Of a stretch of 64,000 nt of DNA, positions 49,866-62,400 are shown piece after piece (positions within the stretch are counted from its first letter, which is position 1; every line of letters starts with the position of its first letter). The notes below the pieces were generated by a model. It saw nothing but the letters and a program-made list of their open reading frames with translations. It did no database searches and was not told the origin of the DNA. The DNA comes from Chromobotia macracanthus (taxonomy: Eukaryota; Chordata; Actinopteri; Cypriniformes; Botiidae). The position numbers were made by a program, and so were the translations under genes. The DNA lies in contig JAZGTH010000009.1 in the NCBI GenBank assembly GCA_036877525.1, positions 2,943,501 through 3,007,500 on the forward strand, in the 5' to 3' direction.

Positions 49866-50347
49866 GCTACATTACCAGGGGGTGGTGCATGATTGACAGA
49901 TGGGCAGGAATAATAATTTTTTTTGCGTAACCTAAGGCCATGCTCTGTGATTGGCTTGCCAGCTGACATCTCTAAACCTCGCTTGTCGTTTTTCTCCCCC
50001 CTCTCTCTCTAATATTGGCCCTGATGATCCTAAGGGGAAAAAAGTGGGGAGAGAAAAAGATATGTACCTTAGGGAAGAACCTTAGTGAGAGGGAGGGAAT
50101 CAGAGGACGGGTAGGAGCGTGTGTGCAAGTGTGTGAAAGAGACACTCTCCTGACTACTGGGAGACAGGCACATTTTCTTACCCAACTCCAAGAGGCAGCA
50201 AACCCAGGAGAAATTTTTTTGGTTCACCCACAAATTGTAATTACTCTGAACCATCCATCTCTTCCTTGAGACTTGCCGGCTGGGACTTAATTTTGGGAAT
50301 TCTATGTGTTAATCAATAGACATTTCCATCCACACAAGACATACCTC
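49866..50347 (+). promoter_or_regulatory. wnt3: wnt3 promoter and 5' UTR region
   Basis: The 480 bp before the wnt3 start codon contain a perfect PBX-MEIS/HOX composite motif TGATTGACAG at 49,890-49,899 and an inverted CCAAT box GATTGG at 49,949-49,954. A pyrimidine-rich CTCCCCCCTCTCTCTCT run lies at about 49,994-50,010, where a TSS could sit. No canonical TATA box was seen. The exact TSS is not determined, and there is no evidence for or against an upstream non-coding exon. Confidence 0.45.
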
Positions 50348-50427
50348 ATGGATTTGTACCTGGTTGGATATCTCATGTGGATGTGGCTGTCCAGCTCTCG
50401 GGTGCTTGGAGGCTATCCCATCTGGTG
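50348..50427 (+). CDS. wnt3: wnt3 exon 1 (signal peptide)
   Basis: ATG at 50,348 with a favourable G at +4. The frame reads MDLYLVGYLMWMWLSS then RVLGGYPIW and stops two bases into the next Trp codon at donor GTGAGT (50,428). A hydrophobic core plus GG before YPIWW is the standard Wnt3 signal-peptide end. The frame is too short to stand out alone; it is identified by YPIWW and by exact phase joining with exon 2. Confidence 0.93.
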
Positions 50428-53400
50428 GTGAGTAGCAACAATCCCCACTTTCTACATCACTTTCTCCAGCAGCATTGGAGAGAATGAAGGTCAATGATCA
50501 TTTTTCAGAGGGCAGTAAATACAGAACACTTTCAGTTGACTGCGTGGAAAAAGGTTCTCTGCTCAGTCCAAAGAATCTTAACCTCAGCCACTGGAAGGAC
50601 GGAAAAGGCTAGTCTGTCTTTTCCTTGCTGTTGTAATTCAGGTCCATTTATTTTAATTATGAAAATCGTCTGATTCAAGGCAAAAATGCTGTTTTTTAAG
50701 CTGTGAGTGTTCCTAAAAAGGGACGAAGAATGTTTGTCACAGATAAGGTTTGGTGAAGGTGTTAGCAGCATGCTGCTGCATGGAGTATTTTGTTGTGTTC
50801 ACCAGCGTCAGCTCTCCAGCCGTGTTATGAGTGTTAATTGGGGCATTAGTGTGGATGTCCCTTGGCTTGTGTCTCAATAAATTCATTGGAATTTAACCCT
50901 AAACATCATTACACTATAAACCTAAAACTACGTAGAACATTTATTTTTTAATTCACTATATTTAATAACCATGAAATTGGTCGTGCAAAGATTCCACACA
51001 TGTCATGCCGTTACGTTTCCATTTATTCAATTGAAACAAAACATTTTACACGGTCATGAGATTTAAAATTGAGACTAAAGTGATACGTTTTCTATCCACC
51101 TATTAATCTCATAATTATTTCTTCTTCTTCCTCCTTTCAGTTTAGTAATATACTTTGTGTCTAAGTGACTAAGTGTCATTTAGTTTGTTTTTACACTAAA
51201 GTAGTTAATATCTCTATTACCCGGAGTTCGTTAACTACTATGACTAAAATGAATGTTCTGTTTTAATTTGTTTAAATGTTTCAGAATTTATGTCCGACTG
51301 GTTCTGTTAAAACACTTACGTTCTGAAGGTTTCACTACATTGTGACGGATCATATTCACCTCAGAACATTGCTGTTATGTCATAGTTCCACTAATTACCC
51401 CATCCTCAATATGCCACTGACCTTACTGAGTTCTCTTGAAACGCGAGCCTTTTCGTAAAAATATTTGTGTAGGCGCACGACAAAAGCCCCCCTGGCTCAT
51501 GATACAATACTTGTCAGAACCAATGTGCTTTAGTATTCCCAGTTAGCATGTGGTCTCCACCGCACTTTCCTTCCAAACTACCAGCATCTTCTGGTTTCGT
51601 TTATGAAACCAGGGCTGCCAAACATGCAACTGTACTCATACATTTACACATACAAAGGCCACAGGGCTAAAGCATTAATATTAGGTTGGCTTTTTACACA
51701 TACTGACATTGTTACCAAACGATACCGACACAGAGCAGAAGAGTCTCTGGATTTTTAACCTGCAGCTGTTCTCTCTAAAGCTGGTTTCTATGAGAGTGGT
51801 GTAATTTTCACCCACTAACAATGCAAAACCTCATTGATTTGGATAACAAATTTGAAGTGGATGAGAGAAAGAGACAGAGAGAGAAACTGATGATAAAACA
51901 CGCATGTGTTAATGTTAATGTCGGGCTAGGAGACCAAGGTGCAGAATCATCGTCTTTTGTCTTCTACCTGAGGAAAACTTCAAGGAGCATCATAAAAACT
52001 GTGTTCTTATAAACCGAACTTAAAATGGATTAATACAAAATAGTGTGTATGGGACAGGTGAAACATAATTAAGAAATGAAACTGAACTCAGATGTACACT
52101 TTTTCAATTCAACATTTTGTCAACGTATTGATATTTTGGATTGAGATATTTTCTGCATTAAAAAAATGGTTTGTCTGGTAAACTACAAATGTTCTTCTTC
52201 AGACAACAACGGATTATTTAAAGTAAATTGTTTAATATGACAGTCAACCTGACTTAATGAGGTTACACCAAAGGAGAGTAATAATTGCAGTTTCACTTAT
52301 AGTGTTCTTTCTATTTATAGACATTGTACATTGTATGTTTAGAGAGATCTGCACCTCGTGCACAATTTTTTGAGTCATTTATATGCAGGGAAAGGAGTCG
52401 ATCACATGTATTAAATTTAGAATTTAATCTTTCCTGGTGGACCCCTCTTTAAATTTGCACACATCTGAATTGACTTAAAATGATAAACTGCGTTGCAGTA
52501 ATCACACCAATTTAATCCCTAATCTGTTTTAACAGCTTACCAGGGCACTAATATCTGACTTTATCCTCTCAAGATGAACTACTTAGGCTTAGTCGCAAGG
52601 AGGGAGAGCTATCGAAACAGGTCAGCCTGTCTAGCTTTGTTCAATTTCACATGCATTACAGATGATGAGTGAGCTGAGCTCTCAGACTGAGACACAATCT
52701 GCAGTCACTCCAAATACCAGACAGAAAGAAACACAATATTTGCGGCTTCTTCCCACAACAACACCACAAAGCCTATTCTGATCCAATGGCTGTTTCCTCT
52801 CTGACGTTCATCTGCTATTTATCAGGACTTGAATTGTAACACATCAGCTCAGAAGCGAGCTGACCCTAATTGATCAGGTTATCACTTATAAACAAGCCAA
52901 AGTGAACGGGGACTGTTGAGCTCCAGAAATGACAATAAAGCACCATAAAGTATCATTTTTATATTACAATTCCTACACAGCTATCATATTATTCACTCCT
53001 TTCAGTTATTCACTGAATATCTTTAATTTTTAGTTAAACTTGTCTTTTAATACAGCTCAACAACACACTCGTTTTGTATCTCAAAGCATTATTATAAAGT
53101 CATTATTCGTTCTAAAAAGACAAGAGGCTTTTCGGGTGGAAAAATACACCAACACATAACACAAATACTCTAATTCATAATTAATTACAATTCTGAAAAT
53201 TCTTTTTGAGAGAATAGCCATGAAGGAGACAGCACCGGGAAGCCAGTAAGCATTCTGACCTGCTGTGGTCTCCTGCTGGCTTCAATGGGACTTGACTCAT
53301 CTCCACGAGAGAGGAATGTCGCTATACACCCTCATACCAAATCCCCCCTGCACGTCAGCCAGTGTCACTGCCTTAATGATACTGCAAAAACTCCACCAGC

Positions 53401-56400
53401 TGCAGTTCAGTGTGAAAAGATCAAGGATGTTAATGGATAATGGGGGCCACTTAGGAAAAGGAGAGTGAGTGGAAACGGATAGCCTGCTCACGTGAATATT
53501 ATTTGTGAAATATTAGATCGATATCGGTAACAAATCAATTCTTGAGAGTGGCATTGAAAATTATTTTTTTAACTAAACTATAATCTTTGATTAACTGTAA
53601 GCTCCAATGCCTTGCATAACATAACTTGGACCTCAATAAACTCATTAAAACTAAACAGAAAGTTAGCACAGTAGCACAGTATTATGCTACAATTTTTATT
53701 AATATAATTTTAATTTGCATAATGTTGTTGTAGCCTGTCCTCAACTTAAAGCACAACACAACAGAAACGTATTTAAATCCCAACATATCACAACATGACA
53801 GTGTCTTTCCATTTTCCTGTCTTGCTCAAAGACATAAACATAAAATAACACTTAACTTCAATGTTGATTTTCCCTGTATGATCCCACGCACACTTGGAAT
53901 AAGAAATTCCCTGCCCAACCAAACTGAAATTGTTCATATAATCCCAATACAAACAATTTAAATAAACATCTGTTTAATCGCAAACAGTGAAATTAGGTTT
54001 TGAACAAACTGTTGGCTCTTTTTATTTAGGTATAATGAGCAAGCAGAGAAACCCCTGCACCTTTTTAAGTGCAATATTTATAGTCCAATATCAGTGGTGG
54101 TGTTTCACAGCAGTGCTGTAAATGTCACAGGATTAGAATATTACATGGATACCTGGTGATGTTTTGTTTTTCTTAGAGATGTTTCTTAGAAGATGGAAAA
54201 TTGGAGTTAAACTGTTATTGTAAGTACTTATTTTAAACATTTAAACCTTCAAACATTTCACATTAGGACTAGATTCAGATGTCAAACAAATCCAAAAAGT
54301 TTGTCAGCTAGAGGGCTTAGTTTGCTATGACTTCCACACATGAATTCCACCTTATTAACCAAACTGGATTCAGAACCTGAAGTGGAGAGCTCACTTCACT
54401 CATTCAGGATCTCAAAATGAAGGTCTAATAGCTACACCTGCGCTCCTGAGGTTATCTCTAAAGTCAGCCTATCACTGAGAGAGATAGAAACAATTGTTTC
54501 TTAATTTAAACAGAACGTTTTAATAAAAAAATTATAATAATAAACTATATTACGCTGCTGTTGCTGCCTGTACCTATCACATTATGACTTTTGGCTAATG
54601 CCTGGTCAGGTTTCCGGGTGGAATTGGAAAAACCATCTTGGCTCCGGCTAAACCAAACTTCTGCATCCATTCCAGCTCATTCAGAAGGGAGTTGTGCAAC
54701 ACATCACAACTTTAATCAACAGTGTCAGCTCACTTACACAGGAAGTGCCATTTGAGTCGGTGCTGTTTCTGCTCTGTAGCTCTCTGACAGCGTCTGTAGT
54801 TGAACAGTGACAGACGGCAGCTCCTGGAGACAGAGCCGCAGAGTCACGTCACAGCAGTTTCCACACTGCAGCGCCGTGCCAGCCGTCTCACGATGGAAGT
54901 TTAGGGCGGAGCCAATGACAACAAAAGTTCTCATTATTTTTACACCACTTTTGGAGTGTCTTAATTTAAGTACAAAAAATTGTGACCTAAAACCACAAAG
55001 CATGACTCTGCTGGAAAATCCAGCTTATGGTAACTGGTTTCTAGCTGGCGAGACAAATGGCTTTTCGCATCACACCTTGATGTGTCTCTGTTAACGGTTA
55101 ATTATATCTCAACTGTCTGCCATGTAGTAAGAACTATGTTCATTTTCAATTAATTTTTTTGCATTTGATTCTATTCTAAAGAGGAAACTGAATAAAACAG
55201 CAGGATAGCACCCAGTAACAGGACTGAAACACACATCACAAATGAAACTACATCTTTTAGCATTACTGTTATCCCTCTCTTATTCACAGAGACACACTTC
55301 CTTGCAGCGTAGACCCTAGTGCAGAGTTTCTTAAGGAAGTGAGAAAGAACTGGAAGGGTACCTTTTCAAGGGTTCTTAATTTTCCTCTGATAAGCCGAGC
55401 AGCTGAACTGCCAATTACAATTGTGGCAGGAAAAACTATTGACTGGTTGTGCTTCTGTTCTGACAGAATGACTGAGGAAAATCCCCATCCTCAGGCTAAC
55501 AACCCCTCTTCTCCTATGGATGCATCCTGACCAAAAAGCGTTTTTAAGTTGATGGAAAATGAGCACAAGCCATAGTAAGGTCAAACTGAAGAAGGTACAT
55601 TTTAAAACACTGGATGTAATTACAAATATTATTATTTAAATTATTTGAAGACTTTCCATAAATCTTCTCCTTATAAAGTCTCCTTATAAAACTCTCAAAC
55701 ATTTAGCTAAAATGCATTAAAGATGCACATTATCTGCAAACTGAAGACAGTTTGTCCACATCCATAATTTCATATTTTCATCAAAGAAAAATTGTAAAAA
55801 ATTTAGCAGCTTTGTATAGATAAATTATTTACAGCAGGTACTTTAATCCTTCTTTGGCCATTAAGTCTAATGCTTTTCATACATTTACACAAATAAAAGT
55901 GTGTAATGTTTTTTTTCCAAACATCTCTCATCTTTTCCTGTCTTAAAATGTCAGGTATGGAGTGAAGGGAAGAGATTTCCACTTAAGCAGAGATCTTTAA
56001 GAGTGCTGTTGATCTTAACAGACGCTGGACTGACTACATTTAAATAGCTCATGACTTTAATCTGTGGCTGAGATGCCATAAGCATTCATGGAGCTCATGC
56101 TGCTCAGAAAGGCTCTGATACATTATGGTGGTGATTCTGGCAGTGAATTTGTCCTATCCAGCCGCAGTTGAAAGAAATGAGGCAGTTATCAGCTTAACAG
56201 ATATCAATTTAAGTTGCTTTAGAGTTTGTTACCTTGTTACTGGATGACGGTCAAGGGTTATCTGAATGAGAGTTTCTGAATGAACAGTTTAATTGTCAAG
56301 TCAGGGATGTTTGAAACACACATTGTACTTCCAAACAGCTCCCAAATGGTGCAGAAGCTGGCCAGGAACATGTGATGAATGTTTCCTGACCTGTCTCAGG

Positions 56401-59400
56401 CCTGGGGTAGCAGGCCAAAGCTGTGGCCTTGTAATGAACTCAAACACAGCTATAAGAGGCATCAACCTCAAGAGCTCCAGGGGTCAGATGTCACAAACTC
56501 ACAAGTTCAAAAAGATTCTGATTTCTTCTGCCTCTGGACAAAAACAGAATGGTCAGCAGCATGGTCATAAACAGGTGCCTCATCTCCTTAACCTTTTGGA
56601 GAAGCTGGTAAATGCAAAAGAGCAGGAAAACGTTTGGAAAAAGACAAAAAATGTTATGTCTAGGTTGTATGTGTTTTTATGAAAAAAGATAATTTTGAAG
56701 ATTTTTTCCCGTACAGTGATAGCTCATAGTGACCATAAGCTGTGAAACCCTAAAAAGACACTCCAAATCTATCTTAAAAGTAGTCACATGGCTTTTTTCC
56801 TTTGTATTTTAACCAAACATGACGGTCTGGAATTTACTCTGAGCACGTGGTCACTAAGGAGTTTAATTGTATTAAAACAAACCTACTTGAAGACTCTTCA
56901 AAATTCTCCTTTTGTGTTCCACAGAATACATAACAACATACGGGTTTGGGATGACATGAGAGCGAGTAGAAAAAATCTTGGTTGAACACTTTAATCATTG
57001 CCAATCCTAACTTCAATCCTTAACATTCCTCTGTTTTGTGTAGGCAGGAATTCCATCCCTTTATATTCTGTTTGACTGTGGTTTCCAATGGCCCATTAAT
57101 GTTTACATCATTATTTTATCTTTAGGTATTGCAGGCACCACCCACCCAGCGGTACACAATGTAAGAGAGAATACCTAGAGGGTAGAGGTGGCCCTAAACC
57201 TGCTCAGACAAGCAAATGCTAGACCCTAAAGCTTCACTGTCTTCTTTCAGTAGCAGATTCCCAAACACAAATTAGCTATTCGAATCAACCCGGTGTTTGT
57301 GTGCCCCACCGCCACACCCTTCTTTCACAGAGTCAGCATAATACAGATTATGGTCTGTATTTATGCATTTGTAGCCCCACACTGAGAGGCGTTCCACACA
57401 AGTTTGGTATAGTTTCACATGCAGCCAGAGCAATGCATTACATCTCATCCACTTCAGACTCATTGGTGCATATCACAACCATACAAAACACTGGCTGAGA
57501 AGTGAGAAGCATGGCATGCAAGCATGCCACATCAAAGCATACAGGTTAGTAACTGACCTAAACAGACACATCCAAATCTAACTATGAGCTTCTACCTCAT
57601 ACACAACATCAGCTTCTGATAGTCCACTATAGAGGGCAGGCAATGGCTGATCCATTTCTTAACCACAGCTCAGCTTGGCCCAACACGCACTAACACACTA
57701 ATCATCTACATGGGTGAGAGATTAATGGGCAGTTACACTGCAAGCAGATGTGTAATTATGTCACTTACTCACACAGCAAACATAGCAGAAAAACACGCTT
57801 TGCTTCCAGTAAGTTACAATGTAATGGGAAGAGGTTTCAGTCAGGCACTTAAAAAATAATGCAAGGGATAATACTATAACATACGGTGGAGTAAGTTAAT
57901 GGCATACTATAAACACGTCATACTATATGGCTGTATGAAAATAATAGTACCTGCAGTAATAAAAATGGCACTGATGTTTTGATGATGTCAGTATGTAATT
58001 TGACACATACAGAATGACAAAAGAAAATGATTTCCCAAACAGCCCTGTCCCCTTCATTGCCATTGGTTGAGCCAGTTTTGCTTTAATGAACAGTCAGGAA
58101 TGCTCAAACCAACTAAGCAATGTTCTAACACAAAATCTGTCTAAACGTTAATGGGAATTAAGCTATGGATGGCTACTGTATAGTTGCCTCTACATATTAA
58201 AGCTAGGATAGGACGATTTATAAAATGACACACTTTAAGGAAATATGGCATAGAAATTAATATTATATAATGATGTCTAAACAGGAATAGGCATGTAATG
58301 TAAATCGGTGTAAATATTTCCATTTTCACTTGCAAACGAATGCAAATCAACTCAATTCCTCCGTCATTCGCATAAACAAACACACTGTTATGACGTCACC
58401 TCAATAAGGTTGATGATGCTGTAACTTACCTGATGCAGGTCTATTACTTCAAAGACAACATCACCCGAGAATCCTGGCTCCTCTGATACAAAGACCCACC
58501 TCACACACCTTCTCTGATACCTGGCAGCCCGTTAATGATTCTCAGCTCTGTGGTTGATTCACACAACATCAAACAGACAGAATGCATGACTTGAGCAAGA
58601 GGAAAAGAAAAGCCAAGAAGCCTCAGAGGGGGATTCCTCTCTCCTGACTTCAATGGTGGGGCTTTTGTGTGTAAGAGGTGCAGTACTGCACTCATCTGTC
58701 AGAGAGACTGGCGCTGTGATAGGGTTTCACCCTGCAGGGGGCCTGAGGTCATCATGAGTGGCTCATCTCTAATAGTTGTGATCCTCCGCTGGCCTAGAGA
58801 AGGAACCAGGTAAACCTTTGGCCCAGAAGAAAACGTATTTACCAGGGCTGACAGGCAGAATATATCATCTTCATAAAGCATGGGTACAAACACACACGCT
58901 TGTGTGCATGCAGTCTTTGCACATTCAAGGTTGCTGTTTGAATTGACCTGGCCTGGGACAAAATTGTACAACAGGCCCCGTCTTGAAGTTTAGCGGGTTT
59001 CCTTACACAACAGGGCTGGAATAATACTGATTGTTGCCCCGTGACAACAGGCATACTCTAGTTAACATGCTAACTAATTCAATTCTGTATTAAAGGAATA
59101 AGTCTTGAAAGGCCAAGAGAAATAGTAATTTCACCACAGCAAATGGATGTTTTTAGTGAGTGGTCTAAAACCCCTTAACCTGGCAAATTACTATAATGCA
59201 CAGTGGCAACAACAATATAAAAGACAACAATGTTCAATAAATATCTCATTTATTAGTAATCATAATAAACAAGTCTTCTATCAAGTAATATCATTATATT
59301 ATGGTTGTTACATGTTAGGGGACATTCTCAGATAACACACATTTGTATTTGGGAATCACAGGGTTCAAATATTCCAGATATTTCAAAGTGTCGTCTGTGA

Positions 59401-62400
59401 GAAAATAAGAATAGAACTCCTAATAGATTCCTATATATCCAAATCTTTTCAAAATGCCAAATATATAAATACACTAAATATTTGACTTGCACTACTACAG
59501 CTTCAGACAGGGTGAGAAGGAAATGGTGTGTGCATGTGAATATGAGTGTGTGTGTGTTCTGCATATGTTAATAAACAGATGATCACACCCATGCACACAA
59601 AACATGCAATATATATGCAGCAACAACAACAAGGCCTGGAAGAAAGTACAGATGCAGTTGTTTATATACCTATTAGAATAGTAAGCATGTTAAAACAAGG
59701 ACACAACAACAAGTGCGTGTGTGTTCTTGTTCTTATTTTGGGCAGAAAAAGAAGGCAATTAAAATTACTAGAGTGAAAGTATAATAGTTTTGGCATAACT
59801 AGTGCACTGGGAATTTTTCCATGAAGTTTTGATGAAACCATATTTAAGCAGATGTCAACAATGTTTGGCGTAAAGGTCTTAGAAAAGGCTGCTGTCAGAT
59901 ATCGCTTAGCTACTGCACGTAACCATACACACAAATATCCAATAACTATCCAGTAATATTAAAGAAAATCAAACATAATAATATTCTAAGCATTTAGTAT
60001 TTCATTAAGAAAAAAATACAGCCTGCCAGATGCAAAACCATCCTGTCCTACAGGCAACGTAGGCGGTCGCCTAGAGCCTGCGGTACGCCTTGCAAATTCC
60101 TTGCTCAAATCAGACCTCTTGTATAGGAGCTGGAAAGTTTAGTGCACCATGCCAGTCTATACCATTGACAGTAATTAGCTTTTATTATTAGATCTTGTTC
60201 ATCCAGAGAAAGTCTCAGATCTCAAATGTGTGCTTAGAGATGGGTGAAAAAAGGTGAGTCTAATGTCCCCTCCTGCACTTATGTTTCAGGTCCCTGGCCC
60301 TGGGGCAGCAGTACTCATCTTTAGGATCTCAACCCATCCTATGTGGCTCCATTCCTGGCTTGGTGCCCAAACAGCTGCGCTTCTGTCGCAATTACATTGA
60401 GATCATGCCCAGTGTAGCAGAGGGTGTCAAACTGGGAATCCAGGAGTGTCAGCACCAGTTCCGAGGCCGCAGGTGGAACTGTACCACTATCAAAGACAAT
60501 CTAGCCATATTTGGTCCAGTACTTGATAAAGGTAACTTCTAAGCACCACATGCAAATTAGAAAATAAGTTGTCAGCCAAACATATTGTATCTAAACTCAA
60601 TCTAAGTCTCAAAAAACTCACAGCATACCAAAATAAAGAAATAAAGATTTTATCTATACACAAGGCCTAAATAGTATTGGGACCCGTGTTATTAAAAATG
60701 TATACGTCACTGCGTTAATGACAAAATACTCTTCATGCACAGTGTATAACTAAGGCTCTATAACTGATACACAGTCCTGACAGGAGGGATGCTTAAAGGG
60801 TCTCTCTCTCACTTGCAAAAACATTCTGAATGGTTATAATCAATAATCAATACTAGTAATCTCTCACTCTGTCTTGATTTAGTGAGACACAGGGCAGACT
60901 GTAGAGCAGAAAGTGTAGACAGAATGAGTACAAGTTTATGAAAGTTGCCAGCATTCAAGAACAGTTATTTGTACTGTGAAGTGAACTGTGGCTACTTCAT
61001 ACCAATGGTTAAGATCCTTAAGCAGTTAGTAGCAGTGCAGGACCTGGGCAGGAATGAGCAGTGAATGAGGGAGAGACAGAAAGCGAGAAAAAGGGAAGGC
61101 AGGCCAAATGAGATCACAAGCAATAGAAAAGGGCTAGAGAGTTCACTTCGACCCCTACTGTGCATGAAGGCCAGTGTGAGCCATCCCTGTGTGCCTCTTA
61201 CCACCCGGCTCCCACGGACGCCCCATTCACACGCCCTTTTGACTGTGTCATGAAAGCAGACTGAAAGCGAATCTCCATCCATCCCCATCATGAAGGAAGA
61301 GAGGTGGAAGGCAGGGGGAACTAGAGAGGGTGAGGGGCTGAGGATGAAGGGGTAGACATTATTAGGTGTAGATAAGGAAGAGGGGTCTTAGATTGGTCTA
61401 TTGGTCTGAGTAAGAGGAGTATCGTTATGGTTGAGTCCTGACTGGATATTCCAATAGCTTTGGAAAAGGAAGGTTATATTTTGGCATAGTGGCTAGTATG
61501 AGATGTATGTGTGTTTTTTGTATGTGTCTCACAAGGGGGGTTGCTCCTTTTGGAGATGGCAGCCCCTGCTCTGGGCAGCACTGAACTGGGCTATGGGGTG
61601 AGGGGTGCTGGGTCCTTTTGTGTGGGTAATACAGTGTGACAACACAGAGACAAAGGCGGATTCATGGACTCAGCAGGTATCGGGAGCTGCGCTCCTCTTG
61701 GCCCTTGGCCAGAGCTCCTGGGGCCCAAAGCTCACAGTTCTCTGTTGTGGTGAACCCAAGCTGGGCCTGCCAGAACCAACTGGGCCTCCTTCTTTCCACA
61801 AACCCAGAGAGGTGTGCGCCCAAACATAACCTTTATTAAAAAAGGATTGTTTGTGTATGTGTGTGAAAATGAATATAACAAGAATACAAGAGGCAACATG
61901 AGTCTGCAAATTTATGAGAAAAAAGCTATAATGCAATGGACATCCAGACTGTCCTTAATGCAAGTTTTTGCTCAATTAAACCAAATGAAGTGCAGGACTG
62001 ATCTGTCTCCTTATGTCATCACAGACCAATTAACAGAGTCAAAAGTTAATTTCTGACTACAATAATTACCATTCGTTCAAATTAAAATTAAATCATAAAC
62101 AGTTTGCTGAACCTGGAACATTTTCTCTACTCTTAACATAACCAAACCTTTTCCCTAAAACCACTGGGAAATGATAGGTGAATAACAATGATGTTTAGGC
62201 ACCTAACCCTGGTTAAAAGCCTAAACTCCATTCTAACTGTTAACTTATACCTCAAATCTGACTGGCTGATTGGAACTTTGTCCCAGGGTCAACATCTTAT
62301 TTGGCAAAATCGTGAAGGCCTTGCTTGGCAAGTGTTAATTTTGGACACTTCCTATTAGAGAACCAATAAATATACTACAACGTTTAAGTATGTTACTATG

